From positions 1-8,490 of the forward strand of contig DRZW01000133.1 in the NCBI GenBank assembly GCA_011380105.1: a stretch of DNA of 8,490 bases. Reading direction: 5' to 3'. The position numbers and the translations under genes are program-made. This DNA comes from Halothiobacillaceae bacterium (lineage in GTDB: Bacteria; Pseudomonadota; Gammaproteobacteria; Halothiobacillales; Halothiobacillaceae). Positions 6,722-8,490 of the stretch are shown piece by piece. Numbering within the stretch: the stretch's first letter is position 1; each line of letters starts with the position of its first letter. Below the pieces are notes generated by a model. That model was not told the origin of the DNA, ran no database searches, and worked only from the letters and a program-made list of their open reading frames with translations.

Positions 6722-7440
6722 AAGTTTTACTGGTTGACGACGAGCCACTAGCACGTGCCCGGCTACGGCGGATGATTATGGGCCGACCGGGTATCGAGAT
6801 TATCGGCGAGGCAGCCAATACCCAAGAGGCCGAAGCGCTGCTCGCCGGTGAGCCGGATTTAGTGCTGTTGGATGTCGCCATGCCCGGTGAGTCAGGAATT
6901 CGTTTTGCCGAACGCCTGCGCGAACAACCGTTACCCCCAGCGGTTATTTTCACCACCGCCCACCCAGAGCATGCCCTGGATGCCACCCAGAGTGCCCCAG
7001 CCGGTTTTTTGGTCAAGCCGATTGAGGAAGAGGATTTATTCACCGCACTAGATCGAGCCCGCCAGCGCACCCGGGCGCAATGCGCGGCTGAATCAGAGCC
7101 GCTGCTCTCGGTTCAGATTGGCCGAGAGACCCTGCTGTTACCCGTAGATGCTATAATTGCGGCTATCGCCGAAGAAAAAACCACCCATCTACACTTCTTT
7201 GACCCAAGCCAACCCGACACCCCCCGCCAGGCCTGGATTGATGAGAGTTTAAAACAACTAAGCGCGCGGTTTGAATCACGGTTATTGCGCTTACACCGCA
7301 GTGTTTTAGTCAACCCACGCTATCTATCCGGTTTGCTGCGCACGCCAGACGGCCAGACCCAGGCGAAGGTTCAAGGCATAGAAACGCCTTTGCCGGTCAG
7401 CCGTCGGCTGCGCCCGAAAATAAAAGAGCTATTATTTTAA
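6718..7440 (+). CDS. algR: LytTR-family response regulator AlgR
   Basis: The 240-aa product has an N-terminal receiver domain (about 1-118) with acidic pocket D7-D8-E9, phosphorylation site D52 in LLDVAMPG, T80 and K100 in VKP. A linker leads to a LytTR DNA-binding domain (about 128-238) with the typical LHRSVLVNPRYL segment (192-203) and a C-terminal LPVSRR motif. LytTR proteins bind direct-repeat sites rather than helix-turn-helix operators. It is co-transcribed with the upstream sensor (ATGA overlap), so the two form one two-component system. In Pseudomonas AlgR controls alginate, twitching motility and virulence, and its gene is followed by hemC; here hemC is elsewhere. Confidence 0.95.
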   Translation: MKVLLVDDEPLARARLRRMIMGRPGIEIIGEAANTQEAEALLAGEPDLVLLDVAMPGESGIRFAERLREQPLPPAVIFTTAHPEHALDATQSAPAGFLVKPIEEEDLFTALDRARQRTRAQCAAESEPLLSVQIGRETLLLPVDAIIAAIAEEKTTHLHFFDPSQPDTPRQAWIDESLKQLSARFESRLLRLHRSVLVNPRYLSGLLRTPDGQTQAKVQGIETPLPVSRRLRPKIKELLF

Positions 7441-7788
7441 AAGCCACAAGCTTAGGCAACCTTGGCCCAACTGCTTATTGATAATTGATTAGGCCATCAA
7501 CAATCTCGAAAAACGCAAGGCAATTGTTCAGATAAAGTTATCCGGCCGCATCGGTTTCGTAGTAAGGTAGTGGTTAGTTTCACCAACTATAACCATTAAA
7601 AAACCGTTCATGCGCGATCTTGCGGGGAATTCGACACCGATGGGCATCAATGAAGTGCAAAAACCACTAACTAGCTACTCTTTGGTTTTTGCAGCCAGCA
7701 TGCCCCGCAACCAAATCATCAGTGCAGCCATTTACGCGTCGCCATCCATGCCCGCTTGGGCTCAACCGAGGTACGTTGAGGTAAGCGG
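7441..7788. other. Gene-poor 348-bp region between algR and the metallophosphoesterase
   Basis: No ORF here has a recognisable product, and no tRNA is visible. The region holds weak inverted repeats (AACAAT 7499-7504 with ATTGTT 7523-7528; TGGTTAGTT 7571-7579 with AAC-ta-TAACCA 7585-7595) and one strong nested inverted repeat (7620-7710). There is no classic GC-stem plus T-tract terminator directly after algR. It probably contains the promoter of the downstream gene, but I cannot place it. Confidence 0.5.
7620..7710. repeat. 91-nt nested inverted repeat, possible structured RNA or bidirectional terminator
   Basis: Outer arms TTGCGGGG (7620-7627) and CCCCGCAA (7703-7710) enclose ATGGGC (7640-7645), which pairs with GCC-ag-CAT (7694-7701). 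Inner 11-bp perfect arms are TGCAAAAACCA (7656-7666) and TGGTTTTTGCA (7683-7693) around a 16-nt loop. In all about 25 pairs form, with the right arm nearly continuous and the left arm carrying 12-nt and 10-nt bulges. It ends 78 nt before the metallophosphoesterase ATG. It could be a leader structure, a small RNA, a terminator or a palindromic element; sequence alone does not decide. Confidence 0.5.
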
Positions 7789-8337
7789 ATGATGGATTTA
7801 AGCGACCGAGCCTGTGTGGTTGTCGGGCTGATATCCGACACCCACGGTTTTATTGATCCCTCATTGCTGCCGGTATTGGCAAGCACAGATGTCATTATCC
7901 ACGCTGGTGATATTATCGACCCGAAAGTGCTCACAGAACCGGCACCACGCACCGGTCATGTGCTTACGGTGCGCGGTAATAACGACACCCCGACGCAATG
8001 GCCGAGCGGGACCGAACACTTATTAGCCAACCTGCCACTGCAATGTTCACTCAAATTACCCGGCGGTCTGCTTGTCACCGAGCATGGCCACAAGGTTACC
8101 CCTGCGCGCGAACGTCACCCCAAATTGCGCCAGCGCCACCCTGAGGCACGGGCGATTGTCTACGGTCATACCCACCGACGCGTTATAGATCAAAGCCAAA
8201 TACCTTGGGTGCTAAACCCCGGCGCGGCTGGTAGAATCAGAGCGATCGGCGGGCCGGGCTGTCTGCTGCTAACTGCCCAAGCCAACGGGTGGTCGATCGA
8301 AACCTTTGTCTGTCCCCGAGCCCATCGACGTTCATAA
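7789..8337 (+). CDS. Calcineurin-like metallophosphoesterase, YfcE/MJ0936 family
   Basis: A 182-aa cytoplasmic dinuclear-metal phosphoesterase. The five metal-binding blocks appear in order: SDTHG (D17, H19), HAGDI (D41), GNND (63-66; N64), EHGH (H99, H101) and GHTH (H127, H129), followed by NPG (143-145). This small single-domain form hydrolyses model phosphodiesters in vitro (E. coli YfcE, M. jannaschii MJ0936); physiological substrates are generally unknown. GAGG lies 7 nt before the ATG at 7789; the adjacent ATG at 7792 is equally possible. The next gene, a sugar-kinase-like protein, starts 22 nt downstream on the same strand, so the two are probably co-transcribed. Confidence 0.9.
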   Translation: MMDLSDRACVVVGLISDTHGFIDPSLLPVLASTDVIIHAGDIIDPKVLTEPAPRTGHVLTVRGNNDTPTQWPSGTEHLLANLPLQCSLKLPGGLLVTEHGHKVTPARERHPKLRQRHPEARAIVYGHTHRRVIDQSQIPWVLNPGAAGRIRAIGGPGCLLLTAQANGWSIETFVCPRAHRRS

Positions 8338-8359
8338 ACGATTCCAGTCATTTACTACT

Positions 8360-8490
8360 ATGGCAAAAATTTTCGGTATTGGTAATGTCACCCTCGATAT
8401 CATCAACGAAGTACAACATTATCCTGAACGTGACAGCGAACAACGCGCCTTAACACAACGCGTCCGGGTGGGCGGTAATGTCGCCAACAC
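8360..8490 (+). CDS. PfkB-family carbohydrate kinase, ketohexokinase-like; 5' fragment, runs off the window
   Basis: The 43 visible codons begin MAKIFGIGNVTLDII and include the PfkB N-terminal GG motif (G38-G39-N40). The spacing D13, D25, G39, N40, N43 reproduces that of human ketohexokinase residues D15, D27, G41, N42 and N45, which contact fructose, and the surrounding YPxxDSE-x-R-x-L-x-QR stretch also agrees. A ketohexose or related sugar is therefore a plausible substrate, but ATP-site and catalytic residues lie outside the window. The upstream CAGTCATTTACTACT contains no clear Shine-Dalgarno. The 22-nt gap to the metallophosphoesterase suggests an operon. Confidence 0.85.
   Translation, partial: MAKIFGIGNVTLDIINEVQHYPERDSEQRALTQRVRVGGNVAN

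Noticed and set aside
7502..7514. 13-nt copy of AATCTCGAAAAAC also found at 5457-5469, as a second copy of the 139-bp element
   Set aside because: Flanking sequence does not match, no partner arm is found, and one 13-nt match in 8.5 kb is near chance expectation.
7640..7651. 12-nt repeat ATGGGCATCAAT shared with the radC start (958-969)
   Set aside because: A 12-nt match is expected by chance in a window this size, and the flanks differ.
7620..7710. Integron attC site
   Set aside because: The bulged hairpin shape recalls attC, but the GTTRRRY/RYYYAAC core sites are absent at the ends and no integrase or cassette is nearby.
7610..7792. 60-aa plus-strand ORF before the metallophosphoesterase
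   Set aside because: It covers the nested inverted repeat, has no Shine-Dalgarno and no recognisable protein features.

Overview
The window reads as an ordinary chromosomal stretch of a gammaproteobacterium of moderate GC content. Every full-length protein resembles a core proteobacterial family. The order argH (minus) / algZ-algR (plus) is the arrangement known from Pseudomonas and relatives, and hemC, which follows algR in Pseudomonas, is also here but at the other end and on the other strand. I cannot name a genus; a sulfur-oxidiser-like or Chromatiales-like lineage is only a guess.

Layout, left to right. 1-733 (minus) is the 5' part of hemC (tetrapyrrole synthesis). It diverges from radC (958-1629, plus; JAB/MPN+ metalloprotease-like protein) across a 224-nt gap. 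1630-1803 has no gene but holds several short inverted repeats. A possible three-cysteine 54-aa ORF (1804-1968, minus) lies 4 nt after ung. ung (uracil-DNA glycosylase) and pdxH (PNP/PMP oxidase) form a minus-strand operon joined by an ATGA overlap. An 82-nt divergent promoter region with a palindrome separates pdxH from a small serine esterase (3401-4018, plus). The esterase stop codon directly abuts the stop codon of argH (4019-5428, minus), with no spacer.

5429-5683 lies between argH and algZ and contains a 139-bp element with terminal inverted repeats and two internal hairpins, which looks like a miniature intergenic repeat. algZ-algR (5684-7440, plus) is a LytS/LytTR-type two-component pair joined by another ATGA overlap. 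7441-7788 has no convincing gene but contains a long nested inverted repeat (7620-7710). The window ends with a metallophosphoesterase (7789-8337) and the first 43 codons of a PfkB-family kinase that keeps the substrate-contact pattern of ketohexokinase (from 8360).

The genes do not form one pathway. They are small units for haem, PLP and arginine synthesis, DNA repair (ung; radC by name only), signalling (algZR) and probably sugar phosphorylation. I found no defence system, prophage, full insertion sequence, CRISPR array, tRNA or rRNA. The parts least explained by known genes are the two structured intergenic regions, the 54-aa ORF, and the palindrome between pdxH and the esterase.
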